From Vicia villosa (Eukaryota; Streptophyta; Magnoliopsida; Fabales; Fabaceae), in the NCBI RefSeq assembly GCF_029867415.1, contig NC_081182.1, positions 19,193,983 to 19,257,982 of the forward strand: 64,000 nucleotides of DNA, given 5' to 3'. This document shows positions 11,143 to 23,101 of the stretch, piece after piece (within the stretch, counting starts at the first letter, position 1; each line of letters starts with the position of its first letter). Both the position numbers and the translations under genes were made by a program. The notes beneath the pieces are model-generated. The model did not search any database and was not told where the DNA came from. It saw only the letters and a program-made list of their open reading frames with translations.

Positions 11143-13253
11143 TTGGTTTGTTTCCAAATGCAGCGTGGTGGTTGGACGAAAGTTTCGCACAGAAAGCGTT
11201 TTGCCCCGAGGTGGGATACGTTTCCTTTCGGTGGGCGTAATCGCAACGCTTCTGACAGGAATGGAGAGGTAACTTCTCTGTTCGTTTCTGAGTTCCCGGA
11301 GGCGACTACTGCAAGGGATTTGTTTGAACTTTTTGGTTGTTCTGGGAATGTGGTTGAGGTGGCGATCTCTCCGAGGCGAAATTCTTTGGGGAAAAGGTTC
11401 GGGTTCGCACGTTTTGTGGAGGTTACAGATGGAAGAATGTTGGCGGTTCGCTTGGATAATGTTATTATGGGTGGAAAGAAGATTCATGTTAATTTGCCTA
11501 GGTTCAACAGGGATCAGTTTAGGGTATCAAACTTTTCTGGCGGTCCAGTTAGGGGCAACCTGGGTTCCTACGGGGCTCGGGATTCAGGTGTGAACAAGCC
11601 TCAGGTCAGGCAGGTGTTTGTGAAGAAAAACCGCTCGTTCGCAGAAGCTGTTTGCCCTATTCTTTCACCTACCGGCGTGAAGGCGAAGGGTAACATTCCT
11701 TTGGTATATCAATCCTCTGCCGAGATCAGAGGTAGATTAGCTAAAGCGTTTGTCGGCAAAGTTTGTGTTCCGGGGTCGGCTCACAGGATTCAAACCTACT
11801 TTGAAATGGAAGGTGTGTATGCGATCAAAGTCTCTCCTTTGGGCAGTAACTCTTGTTTGTTAGAGGAATTAGAGGAAGGTTTTATAGAAGACTTAATCGG
11901 CGAAGGTGAGGTTTGGTGGAAGAGTTGGTTCTCGGAGATTAAGAAATGGGAGGCGGTTTCGGTGGAAACGAATAGGGACGTCTGGCTTAGTATTTATGGC
12001 ATTCCGCTTCACGCTTGGAGTCCTAATTTTTTTATCTCTTTAGCGGAATGCTGGGGAAGGTTTATTTGCATTGATGAAGCCACGGCGAAAGGAGATGTCT
12101 TCGACGTTGCAAGAATTTTGGTTAATCTGCCCATCGCTTCTGTGGTTCCCGTTTCTATCACTTCTTCTATCGATGGGCTGGACTTCGTGTTGTTTATCAG
12201 AGAGGAGGCTCAGGGTCAGTTTCGAATTCCGCTCAAGTCTTCTATGGGCAAGTCATTGGCCAGTAGTTCTTCTGACTCGGGGGATGTTTGGCTGAATTAG
12301 AACGAGGGAGTGGAGGGAAGCGTGTCTGATAGCATCGAGCAGTTCTCCGATGAGAATTCGCTGGACGGAAATGGCATTGCTGAAGGTGGAGCGAAGAGGA
12401 ATTCTGTTGAGGACAACTCTATCGCAGCTGCGGGTTTTGTGAACTCGAAGGGCTCTCATGCTGGTAAGGTTGGACAGTCTGCGACTCAGGCTTTAGGCCT
12501 TTTCGATTCTGCTGTTAATAATTTCAGGAATCTTCCGCGGGCAGCTGAGCGCCGGAAGGCTTTATCCGGCAATACAAACCTGTCTTCAAATGGAGTGCAG
12601 CCAGCGATTGCTGCGTCTTCTGGTCACAGTGCGAAGGATGAGGAGACGGTTGTGGAACCATGTTTACCGCTTGTTATGCAGAATGGGCTGAAGGTTCGGG
12701 GTAGTGCTAAAGGTTTTTTGGCCAGGGAAAGTCCTATTTGTTCTGGAAGTGATGCATCAGCCGGTATTGGTCATGTTATGGGAGGGCAACACGAGACTGG
12801 TTCTAAGGAGGTTGGGCCAATTTCATCTTCTCAATCCAGGGTGCTGTGTTCTTTGGGTGGATTGGGGTTACATTCAGGACATAAAAAGGTGCGGTACAGG
12901 AGGGTGGAAGATATTGGGTTCAAATCTCTAAGATGTAGGCAGGGGGGCGGAAGTTTGTTTCAAAACCTTCGGGGCAGCATCTTTGCAAAACAGTAGCGGC
13001 ACAAACTAGGGACAGTTTTGGTTCGGTGTGCTACGGGAATCACCCGGAGGAATCGGATATTTGTAGGAACAATGGTAGGCAGTGGGATTTCCTTAAAAAG
13101 GATGTTGGAGAGAAATTATGGGAGGCTATAGTGGCATTGGGAGTTGTTGATGAGAAGGGGAGGAACAATCTTGTCTGTAGAATTGAGGAGTTGGAAAAGG
13201 GGCGAGAGGCATTATTGGATAGAAGGAAGGAGCACACCAAACCGGGACAATGA
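11143..13253 (+). pseudogene. LINE ORF1 (RRM, nucleic-acid binding), interrupted
   Basis: The main open part, 11143-12300, has a likely start at 11158 (MQRGGWTK). It contains an RRM-like fold (SLFVSEFPEATTARDLFELF, then GKRFGFARFV) at about residues 45-120 and a plant-LINE DUF4283-like middle. An in-frame TAG at 12298-12300 is followed by 228 more codons in the same phase (12310-12996), ending in TAG. The C-terminal piece is in another frame (13026-13253), with a charged IEELEKGREALLDRR helix. So ORF1 has one nonsense codon and one frameshift or stop near 12996. The protein would coat LINE RNA. Confidence 0.8.
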
Positions 13254-16200
13254 TTATCGGTTCTTTGAATATTAGAGGGGGAGCTAATGCGCTCAAGAGA
13301 AGGCGTATTAGTACTTTGATTGACAAAGGAAATGCGGATATTTTTTTTCTTCAAGAAACAAAAATCACCAATATGGATGAGAACTTGGCCAAGAGTTTGT
13401 GGAGACATCCGGAGATAAATTTTTCCTTTTCAAACTCGGTGGGTAGATCGGGCGGTTTGATTACTATGTGGAAGAAGAGTAATATGGACGTTCTTCTTAG
13501 TTTTAAAGGTGAAGGCTATTTGGGTTTGAAACTTTGTTGGAAGGATGATATTTACTACGTAGTGAATGTTTATTCATCTTGTGATTTACGTAAGAAGAAT
13601 GCTTTGTGGGACAATTTACTTGACTTGAAGGATAAGTATAGTGATGGGGAATGGATAATAGGAGGGGATTTCAATGCAACCAAAAATGGTAGAGAAAGAA
13701 AAGGGAGAGGAAGTGGTTGTATCAAGAAGGAGATGGAGCTTTTTGAGGAGTTCATCTTCAAGAGTTCTTTGGTTGATATTCCGTGCAAAGGGAAGAAATA
13801 TTCGTGGTTTAGTGGTGACGGTAAGTCTATGAGCCGGATAGACCGTTTCTTATTATCTAACACCGTCGTGAATAGGTGGGAGGTAGTTGGTCAATTCATA
13901 GGGGATAGAGATGTTTCGGATCATTGTCCCATATGGATCATGACGGATAAATATAATTGGGGGCCGAAACCATTCAAATTTAATAATGAATGGTTTTCTT
14001 TCGATTCTTTTATTCCTTTTGATGAAAAAGAGTGGAAATCTTTGAAGGTGGAAGGAAGAGGCGACTTTGTTTTGAAAGAAAAGCTTAGAATCCTAAAAGA
14101 CAAACTCAAAAAGTGGAATTCCGAAGTCTTTGGTAAAATAGATTTGGAGATAGCGGAGGGAGTTGCCGAGATTAACCATGCCGATGATAGGTTAGCCTCT
14201 TTATCTAACTCTTTTTCTCTTAATTTTCTTGATGAGAATGTGGATATAAGAAAAAAGGCAACTAGTTGTTTTTGGCGGAACTTGAGAATTAAAGAGAACA
14301 TGCTTCTTCAAAAATCTAGATTGAAATGGCTTAAGGAGGGAGATTCCAATAGCGGTCTTTTTCACAAAGTCATGAAGAATAGAAGAAGACTTAATCATAT
14401 TGGTCCGATTTGTGCATCGGGAAGAATGGTGGAGTCGGTGGAGGATGTGAGGGAGGAGGTGTTTAAACACTTCGGGAACAAATTCATTGAAGCGGAGGAG
14501 GATAGACCGGTGTTAGAAGGCATTTCTTTCAATTCAATAAGTAGGGAAGAAGCGATGGATATTGAGAAACCTTTTCTAGAAAGCGAGATAAAGGAGGCGG
14601 TGTGGGAATGTGGTGATTCTAAGAGCCCGGGGCCGGACGATTACTCTTTCCTTTTCTTTAAAAAGTGTTGGAATGTTGTCAAAGAAGATTTTATCAAGTT
14701 CTTCAATTACTTCTACCTTGGTAGACCCATTGCTAAGGTAATCACTTCATCTTTTTTAACTTTAATTCCGAAATCTAATAATCCTATTGGATTAGACGAT
14801 TATAGGCCCATTTGCTTAGTGGGATGCCTTTACAAAGTGGTGGCGAAGCTTTTGGCGGGGAGATTAAAAGGGGTTCTTAATTCTATTATTTATCCGTGTC
14901 AAAGTGCTTTTGTCCCCGGTAGGTACTTGTTGGACGGTGTGGTGGTGGCTAATGAGGTAGTGGATTATGCGAGAAAGGAAGGAAAAGAGTGCATTTTATT
15001 TAAGGTAGATTTTGAAAAAGCATATGATAAGGTGAGTTGGAAATTCTTGAGATACATGTTAACTAAAATGGGTTTTGGCGAGAGGTGGTTGAAATGGATG
15101 GACTCTCTCGTGTTTAAAAGCAACATGTCCGTTTTAGTTAATGGATGTCCTACGAAGGAGTTCGAGGTGAGTAGAGGGTTGAGACAAGGAGATCCTCTTT
15201 CCCCCTTTCTTTTTGTTTTAGTTGCGGAGGGCCTCTCGGGAATTGTTAAAAAATCTATTGAGATGGGGGATTTTCAAAGTTTCAAGATTAATGGTAATTG
15301 TCCGGTTGAGATGCTTCAATTCGCGGATGACACTTTAATTGTGGGTGAGAGTAATTGGAAACACGTGTGGGCTTTGAGAGCGGTGCTTCGGCTTTCGAGC
15401 TTGTGTCGGGTCTTGGAATTAATTACCAAAAAAGCAAGTTGATTGGGATTAATTCTAATCATCACTTTTTGGAAGCGATTTCTCAATTCTTTTCTTGTAA
15501 ATTGGAAGAGAGCAATTTTTATTTCCTTGGAATCCCCATTGGGTTCAATCCGAGGAAAGAAGCTACTTGGAGTCCTCTTTTGTCTAAGTTAAAGAATCGT
15601 TTGGAGGGGTGGTCGAACCGTTTTTTAAACTTGGGTGGTAGGATTACTCTTCTCAAGTCCGTGCTAAGCTCTTTGGCCATTTTTACCTTATCTTTTTACA
15701 AAATTCTGAGAAAAGTGGCAAAGAAGATTACAAGTATTCAAAGTAAATTTTTATGGGGAGGCGTTGAGGAAAGAAGGAAGATCCATTGGGTTAGGTGGGA
15801 GGAGGTCACGCTTCCTTTGCATAAAGGGGGGTTAGGAGTCAAAAATTTATTCTCTTTTAATTTGGCTCTTCTTAACAAGTGGAGATGGCAGATTATTCAA
15901 GGGCAAGATACTTTGTGGTTTAAAGTTTTGAATTCTCGGTATGGTGACGTTACTTCCAAAATGTTCGGGAGTGAAGGAGCTAATAAAGCCCTTTCAAAGT
16001 GTTCTTTTTGGTGGAAGGATATCTTAAAAATTAATTCTTCTTCTTCTCTTGATCCAATTGTTGATTTGTGTAGGTTTTCCGTCCATAATGGTTTTTCCAC
16101 TCCGTTTTGGGAGGCGAGGTGGTTGGGTGATTTTACTTTGAAAGATTTGTTCCCGGATTTTTATGCCATGACCCGGTTGAAGTTTGTTTCGGTGGCGGCC

Positions 16201-16977
16201 ATGGGAGGGTGGAATGATGGTGTGTGGAATTGGGGGGATTTCGGTTTATCCGAGGTGGAGGTGGAAGAATTGCGGTTGGAGGAGACTTTGGCGGATTTTA
16301 AAGGGAAGGTGGCGGATTTTAGCGGTTGGTTGGAGGGAAAGGATTCCGTTGTGTGGAATAATGCTGATGATAAGGTTTTTTCGGTTGCTTCTTGTTACGA
16401 TTTCTACAACAAACTTCGCTTTCGTTTTGGCCCCCCCATTAGGAACGATGGTGCTTTCATGTTGTTGTGGAAATTGGAAGTTCCTTTTAAATTCAAGGCC
16501 TTCGGTTGGAGACTATTCCTTAATAGGCTTCCGGTGAAAGATTTGTTGAATTTCCGAGGTATTTCATTTTCTTTAGAGGATTCTAAATGCTTGTTTTATG
16601 GTCTTTGTTTAGAGACTTGCAATCATTTATTTTTTGGTTGCTTGGTGGTGAAAAATATTTGGAGTGAGGTTGCTTTTTGGGTTGGTAAAGGGGACACGGT
16701 AGATGATGAGTGTTTATCGAATTTTATGGATTGGCACTCTTTTTTTCGTAGTAAAAAAGTTAAGCATAGGAAGTTGGGAGTGGTTTGGCTAGATACCACG
16801 TGGATAATTTGGATGGCTAGGAATGGTAGTTGCTTTCGGAAGGAAGATTGGAATGTGAATAATACGGTTTGGAACATTAAGCACTTGGTTTGGAGGTGGT
16901 CTTTTTGCGGGAAAATTACTTACCCCAATTATTCTTTCTACGAATTTTGCATGGATCCTTTGCATTTTTTGTCGTAG
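13250..16977 (+). pseudogene. LINE ORF2: endonuclease plus reverse transcriptase (one frameshift)
   Basis: ORF2 begins at 13250; its ATG overlaps the ORF1 stop as ATGA. The apurinic-type endonuclease spans about residues 1-230: SLNIRGG, FFLQETK, GGDFNA, SDHCPIW. The RT follows: LIPKSNNP, DYRPICLVGCLYK, SAFVPGR, then RGLRQGDPLSPFLF and the catalytic FADD at about 15321. At about 15388-15394 the frame shifts by one base and continues as 15395-16977. The last 200 residues hold the zf-RVT region (LWKLEVPFKFKAFGWR), where one expected Cys is Tyr (KCLFYGLC). The protein nicks target DNA and primes reverse transcription there. Confidence 0.9.
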
Positions 16978-17094
16978 TTGTAATTGGTTTGTAATCTTTC
17001 TTTTTTGTCGGGTTATTCCGTTTCTCTGTGTAATCAGGTTGGAGAACCCTTAGTTCTCCGTTTTAATATATCTTGCTTACACAAAAAAAAAAAA

Positions 17095-17556
17095 TTTGAC
17101 ATTGGTATTTTTAGAAGCTTTAAGTACATTACGTAATCCTTTGACAACTCGTTCAATTACTTCCTTCTGCAATAATAAAGAAAAACGAGAATTACTCAAT
17201 CAAACTATTATGCAAAAGAAAAAAATTGAAATATTTTTGTTGTTACCATAGAATTATAAACATGACCAAATGGTATAGGTCAAGCAACGTGAAAAAATAC
17301 CTATGCATCCAGTAATTACTGGGAGAAGAGATCTATAATCCAAATTGTTTACCTCAAGGAGTTGAAGATTCTGAAAAGTAATCCTTATTTTTGCCAATAG
17401 TGAACTTCTATTAATACGGAATGCATGTTCAGAATATCCTTTGGCCAACAATAATTTGAGTAGCCACTACTCAATAAAACCATATACTCCAATGCCGCAG
17501 AGTATATATGTAGTGCTACTGTCAGATGCGACATGCTGACATTGGATCGTCATGCC
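17095..17556 (-). pseudogene. CCR-like copy B, exon 1 and 5' part of exon 2
   Basis: Exon 1 (about 17556-17245, minus) aligns with copy A from the initial ATG through LRLFKSN-like and GVFHLA-like stretches, but has an in-frame TAG early (in place of the SWLL region) and several frameshifts. The start of exon 2 is at about 17165-17095, then the LINE poly-A end interrupts it. The gene is dead. Confidence 0.75.
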
Positions 17557-17569
17557 ATTATCCTGCAGA

Positions 17570-17903
17570 TACAATTGAATAACAGCAACATATTTGGCTA
17601 AAAAACATAATTTTTTCAACTTTCCAAAGATCAACTAAAAACATTATCGTTACAAATATGATTAAAAAACAGAATAATTAAAATGCAGAGGGAGCATATA
17701 TGAATTGAAATATTTGAAAAGAGATAATTGACCGCTAACAAATTTAGGTTGAACTATAGCAGAGAACACAAAATAGAAAAGCTATTAAAAACTACAACAA
17801 CCTATGAAAAGAAAAGGAAAGAGGCAAAAATAGAAGCAAACAAGCAAAGAGGCAAAAATAGAAGCAAACATATATCATGACCAACATCTCAACTAAGATA
17901 ACT
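17570..17903. other. Upstream flank of CCR-like copy B, no gene
   Basis: AT-rich sequence similar in places to 9440-9570 ('aatacaattgaataa', 'gaaatattaacc'-like). A 24-bp direct repeat 'gaggcaaaaatagaagcaaa' occurs twice at about 17820-17870. Confidence 0.6.
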
Positions 17904-17911
17904 CAAGAGTT

Positions 17912-18193
17912 TTGTTTTTTTGAAACGGAAAAATAGATATATTAAAAAGACATAAGACATGCCAAAGTTACTAGCTATAACACAAGTTACACCCAAAGAC
18001 CCAACAACCAGCTGTCAAAAGCCAAACAGTCACTCACCTCCTACTACGGGAAAAAACATTAAACAGAAGAAAAATCATGCAACAAACCAACACATTAATT
18101 AGCAAGGAGAAAGCCACACTAAGGCACTCCAAAACTAGAAGACACAACACATGCCCTATCGAAGAGCCTGCTTAAACCAAATGCTTATAAAGA
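17912..18193 (-). mobile_element. 5'-truncated LINE 3' end, antisense
   Basis: Read on the minus strand, this is a LINE-like 3' UTR ending TTTTAATATATCT followed by an A-rich tail (plus-strand T-run at 17914-17922). The same TTTTAATATATCT precedes the poly-A of the LINE at 17064-17076. Flanking copies of CAAGAGTT at 17904-17911 and 18194-18201 are a likely target duplication. The uninterrupted sequence 'agacaagagttaac' is kept near copy A at about 9570. Confidence 0.65.
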
Positions 18194-18201
18194 CAAGAGT
18201 T

Positions 18202-18654
18202 AACAAAACTTACAATATCTATATGGAAAGTTAGTATTTATGTACCTTCTTTTATGATGGTTTGAAGTTGTAACTTGTAAGTTAGTTTGGAGCTGTAACC
18301 TGTATTTGCACTATTGTGGTTTGATGATGAACCTTCTTATATAATAATATTTTGAACTAATGTTTCCTAAAAGGAATACAAATTTTTCATCCTGAATATG
18401 GAATGTTTCCAAATATAATAAACCGAATCGGCCGGCCGGTTCAGCCGGATGGACCGGGAACCAGACTAAGTTCGATCTCAATAGTGCTGAAAACCTATAT
18501 GCTTCAGAACCGGCCAATAAGCCGAAAAACCGGACTGAAACCAATAAAACCGGCGGTTTGTCTAAACTTACATGTTGAACCATAATTGCCATTTCGTATC
18601 AACTTCTATGTATTTTTTTAAAAGATTGTTGATTTGATACCAATCTAAAATGGA
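18202..18654. other. Intergenic, with a GC-rich CCGGTTC-type repeat
   Basis: 18425-18565 is rich in 'ccggttcagccgg', 'ggaccggga' and 'accggcggttt' motifs, unlike the AT-rich surroundings, and resembles dispersed plant 'ccggttcaaccggt' repeats. I cannot assign the family. Confidence 0.4.
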
Positions 18655-18730
18655 GATATAGTGATGACACAGAGTATATTGGTAGTGCTACTACCAGATG
18701 GGGCGTTGGATGATGAGGCCATTATCCTGC
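18655..18730 (-). pseudogene. CCR-like exon 1 remnant (start region only)
   Basis: On the minus strand it matches the first 20 or so codons of copy A, from the ATG at about 18722 (compare 9375-9436), and then is lost. Its upstream flank (18730-18975) also matches 9437-9732. It joins abruptly at 18976 to the duplicated module. Confidence 0.7.
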
Positions 18731-19054
18731 AAATACAATTGAATAATAGCATTTCAAATAAGATTTTAAAAACTAGGAAAAAAACAGATTAATTGGATTA
18801 ATTGCAATACAGAGGGAGAAGATATGTATTGAAATATTAACCAAAAAGAAATAATTGAAAAGACAATGCAAGACCTAGCTTACAATATTCTCGAACTAAG
18901 TTTGGAGCTGAAACTTGCAAGTTAGTTTGGAGCTTGAACTTGTAAGCTTACAATATTCTGGAACTAAGTTTGGAATTTTGAAAAAAAATTAAAATTATTT
19001 TAGCATATTTCAAAGAGATATTTTTCAAATCAATTTAAAAATTGTGTTGGTTAA

Positions 19055-22000
19055 TGTCGCACCCCAATTTTTGACCCACGCATTTTTATTTATTTTTGAC
19101 TTGTCGCATTTCATTTCATCGTTCATACATTGCATCGTTGCATTTGTTTTGAAAAATTAGACTTTTATTAAAATCGACAAAAAAAAATAGCGTTTCGTTT
19201 TGCATTTTTCGCGTATTTTTATCTTTAGTTTAATTAAGTTTATAAAAGATAATATAATAAAAAATAAATTTAGATAGTTTAGTTTAGATTAATTTTTGGT
19301 TTTATATTGAGCTTTTTGGTATCATTTTATTTTTAGTTTAGATTTATTTTAGTTTTAATATCATTTTTATTTTTATTTTAGATTCAATTTAGAATTAATT
19401 TTAGTTTTGATAGTATTTTAGATTTAAATTAGAATAATTTAAAATCTTAATATCACTTTAGATCATTTTTTATTTATTATCATTAACATTTTTATTTTAT
19501 GTTATTAGTTTTTATCATTGTTATTACTAAATTCTTTTAGAAAAAAATATTAAACAAAACAAAAGCCTTTGCTTTAGGCCCATTTACATTTGGTCTTAGC
19601 TTTTTTTTTTTTACAAAAAAAAGACAAGGTAATCCAGAAAAAGTCAAACAAAAAAATTGTCTTTCTCCTTCCTCTTTCCCACGCCTCTGCTCCATCAAGT
19701 CTGCTCCAAAACCTGCAAAATCAGAGCAACAATAAGCCAAAACTTTCACCATTATAATCAATACAGAGCCTGCACAAGAAAGCAATAGAACAGAGCAACA
19801 AGTATGTTCAAATTCCATCTAATTTCCCCCCAAAAGCTTACTTCAAGCTATCTATAAATCAGACTTCTCATTCACAGCAAGAAAAAAAAACCGATTCAGA
19901 GAAGAAAAAGCCACAAAAATCATAGAAAACACTTAACCGAATCTTCAGTTCCCTCAAATATTCAACCCAACCACATCGCACCACACATCCCTCGCTATAA
20001 ACGGAACCACAAGCATCAGTTCAGCAACGTACAACACAACAAATGCAGCACATTCACACAGAAGCGGAATCATAGCGCAAACTCGCATCGGAGAAGAGGA
20101 AGGAAGTGAAGAACGACAACAGAGTAAAGATCATACCTGATTTATTTCTTGTTTCCTATTTTGCTTTAATCTTCAAATATTGATGTAATTTGTAATCCCT
20201 GATTGAAAGATAATGAAATCGGGGAAGTTAGGGTTTTGAAAGGGGCAAAGGGTACCGATCTGTCTTCTATGTTTGTTTTGCGTAAGTGTTTGCGGGCTAT
20301 GTTGTTGGTATATGTGTGCGAGAAAGAGACGAGAAAATGGAGCTTCGAAGCTCCTTCCATGGTGTTTCGTTTCTTTTAAAACAGCGAGAGATGGCGAGAT
20401 GAGGAAGAGGATTGAGTCCTCAGAATCTCGTTTCCTCTTTTAATGTTTCTCTTTCTTAATATTAACCTCTTGTTTTATTTTTATTTATTTTTAATTTAAT
20501 TTGAAAGAATCAATTAAAATATTTTGTGTTTGTTTAAAGCATGCGCACATTTGTTTCCTTTCTTTTAAGACATTTAGTTTTCTTCTTTTTTTAGTTATTA
20601 ATAATCCAATTTGATTTTTGTTATTAAGTTTTAATAATTGTTTAATAAATAAATTCTAAATGACTTAGTGAACTCCTTTTTCTTATATTTAAAAAATCAA
20701 ATTTTAATTAAAAATATTTTAAGGATGAGATACGTTTCTCTTCCATTTTTTATAGGAATTGTTTTGTTATTATTTTGATTCTAGGTGCATCATCATGTAG
20801 TTTTATTTGTTTATTTATTTTAGCTTTTAAATAAAAAGAGAGAGTAAGTATTTTTTAAAAAGAATATACTTTCTAATAGAAATTAAGTTTTTTTAATGAA
20901 AAATAACAAAAAAAAGATTTTCTTTTTCAAATGAAATAAAAACTCCAAAACAATTTAAACAATCGAATTGAGTTTTGAGTTTTAATGGTTGAAGAAGGGT
21001 TTGTACGTACTTGTACAAGTTGTTCTTTAAGCGTTTAGGCGATGGCCGTTAAGCCATTGTTCGAATGTTTAGATTCCATTAAAGACTCCATAAAATTTAA
21101 ATGCTTTCTTTTAATAATTAAATCAAATTTAGTCGATAATGGATGAATCAAGAGGGGTTTGTACGTACTTGTACAAGTTGTTCTTTAAGCATTTAGGCGA
21201 TGGCCGTTAAGTCATTGTTTGGATGTTTAGACTCCATTAAAGACTTCTTAAAAATTGATTTGTCTCACCTTTTTACAAAACACTTTCTTTTAATCAAATC
21301 ATTTTTAGTCAATAACGGATAATGAAGAAGGGTTTGTACGTACTTGTACAAGTTGTTTTTCAAGCGTTTAGGCGATGGCCGTTAAGCCATTGTTTGAGCG
21401 CGTAGACTCCGTTAAAAGACTTCGTAAACTCGATTTAGCAAATACTCTTTCAAGTATTTTAAGCGATGGCCGTTAAGCTTTTGTTTAAATATTTGGATCC
21501 AATTAAATATCTTTCAACTCTTCAAATCAATCTTTTTTCATAACCTACGAGGGGGTTGTACGTACTTGTACAATTTTCTCTTCAAGCATTTAGGCGATGG
21601 CCGTTAAGCCTTTGTTTAAATGTTTGATTTATCTTAACAAACAAACTTCAAATTTATTCACACCTTTTAATTTTAAAACTTTATTTCATAAAACGAGACA
21701 CTTAGTTAAAATTCAAATGCAATTCTATTTCCACATGTGAAGATTTAACATCTTCCACTCGAATGCGATGATGGCCGAAATCATGTCTTATCTTGATTTA
21801 GTTATCCATTCTTGTAGTGATATCATATCCATGTGCGCGTAGTATTTCCATTTGAAAGCGATCGAGTACCTCTCGCTAAAATCAATCAACAAAACTTTTC
21901 GTAGTTTGCCCGAACTACGATTGCTCTGACTTTCCCATTGCACTAGGGAATACGTAGGCACAAGATACAAATGTCTTGGCGAGCACAATAATAAAAAATC

Positions 22001-22309
22001 TTATTTTTGTTTCTTTCTTTTTTCCAACCTAATAAATAACGCAAGTAGATATAAGCTAACAATTAATCACGAGATTAACTAAATGGGTCCCATCGAGTAC
22101 GATGGAGGTGAGGGGTGCTAATACCTTCCCCTTGCTTAACCGACTCCCGAACCTAAATTTGGTTGCGATGACCGTCTTATCCTGTTTTCTTTTTCTTCGT
22201 GGGTTTTATCGATATTTTCCCTTTCCTTTTGGAATAAATAAAGTTCGGTGGCGACTCTGTTGTACTTCGAACGCGTGAAAACGCGTCGAGTCACATTTTT
22301 ACCGCTACA
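19055..22309 (+). repeat. 5' LTR of the Ogre-like element
   Basis: 3255 bp. It contains an AT-rich first half, then five spaced units with TTGTACGTACTTGTACAA (see 20990-21625). No protein-coding role is evident; apparent small frames are shared unchanged with the 3' LTR. Confidence 0.95.
20990..21625 (+). repeat. LTR-internal tandem subrepeats with palindromic core
   Basis: About five units, spaced roughly 100-175 bp, share 'gggtttgtacgtacttgtac' then 'ttaggcgatggccgttaag'. Cores are near 21001, 21160, 21332, 21553, with a shortened unit at about 21445. The same array lies in the 3' LTR at 29424-30059. Confidence 0.9.
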
Positions 22310-22333
22310 GAAAGTGGCGACTCTGCTGGGGAA
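22310..22333 (+). other. Primer-binding site of the Ogre-like element
   Basis: TGGCGACTCTGCTGGGGA starts 6 nt after the LTR end. Ogre elements are described as using tRNA-Arg; this match is from memory and not verified. Confidence 0.7.
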
Positions 22334-23101
22334 TCCCTAAGAGAGTCAACCCTAGTTTAGTTTTTTCTTGTATTATTGTTAGCTTTATTTATTTGCTTAT
22401 TTATTTCCTTTATTGTTTGATTTCTTATTGTATGGTTGGAATATTTTGATTATTGGCACTTTATGGACAAAGCTCTACACCCGAGCTCAAGAAACACATA
22501 AGATAAGATGGTGGGTTAGTATTAAACTTGCTTGACGTAGTGTCAAGTGGGAGGTACTAATACCCCGCCTAGAGTAGGTCCTTTGAGAAGATGTCTTTGG
22601 TTAAGTAAGTTATTTACTTGAGCGATGATGTTTTCAATTTGGATTGTTAACTCTAGGGACCTTTAGAAAAACCCTTAAACCATGACTTTATAGGAAATGG
22701 TGGTTTCGCGCCCAACTTGCGTAACGTAACTATTACCGTGGGTAAGTGCGAAAACCACACTCAGAATAGGCTTCATTTGAAAACATGGTTGTGTGGGAAG
22801 TTATTTGCTAGATGATCAAGTTTTCAAAAGTAGCTTGTAACTCTGAGAACTGTGTTTAGAACCTTGTCGAAAAAACCTTAGAACTATCCTATTGTGTGCC
22901 ACTTTGTGTTAAGAAATCAGAATATTTCTGTTCCATATGATTTGAAATCCATTACATGTAAACCATTCATGACATACATGCGTCCATATTCATTCGAGTT
23001 GTCAACTCATACCGTCTGTATTCATCTTCAACAGTCTTCTGTTAACCGTCAAGCTGGTTCCTCCACACGATTACGAGACTAGAGCCAACGTTAGAAGAAG
23101 A
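22334..23101 (+). other. Leader of the Ogre-like element
   Basis: No long frame. Two diverged copies of a unit lie at about 22500-22680 and 22695-22880, sharing a 'taactctgagaac' or 'taactctagggac' segment and 'aaaccttag' or 'aaacccttaaac'. The leader would carry packaging signals, by inference. Confidence 0.5.

Larger units (their letters stand above)
10860..17093 (+). mobile_element. Near full-length L1-type LINE
   Basis: It has a GC-richer 5' leader, ORF1 with an RRM domain, ORF2 with endonuclease, reverse transcriptase and zf-RVT domains, a short 3' UTR and a poly-A tail at about 17082-17093. The 5' end is set only approximately, between about 10800 and 10870. The flanks on both sides carry a similar motif (10770-10801 and 17091-17121, 'tttgayattggtatt'), possibly a decayed target duplication. 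ORF1 has internal stops and ORF2 one frameshift, so the copy is not autonomous now. Confidence 0.9.

Noticed and set aside
19537..19818. 93-residue minus-strand frame in the LTR (also 27971-28252)
   Set aside because: Duplicated only because LTRs are duplicated; no recognised protein, ends in low complexity.
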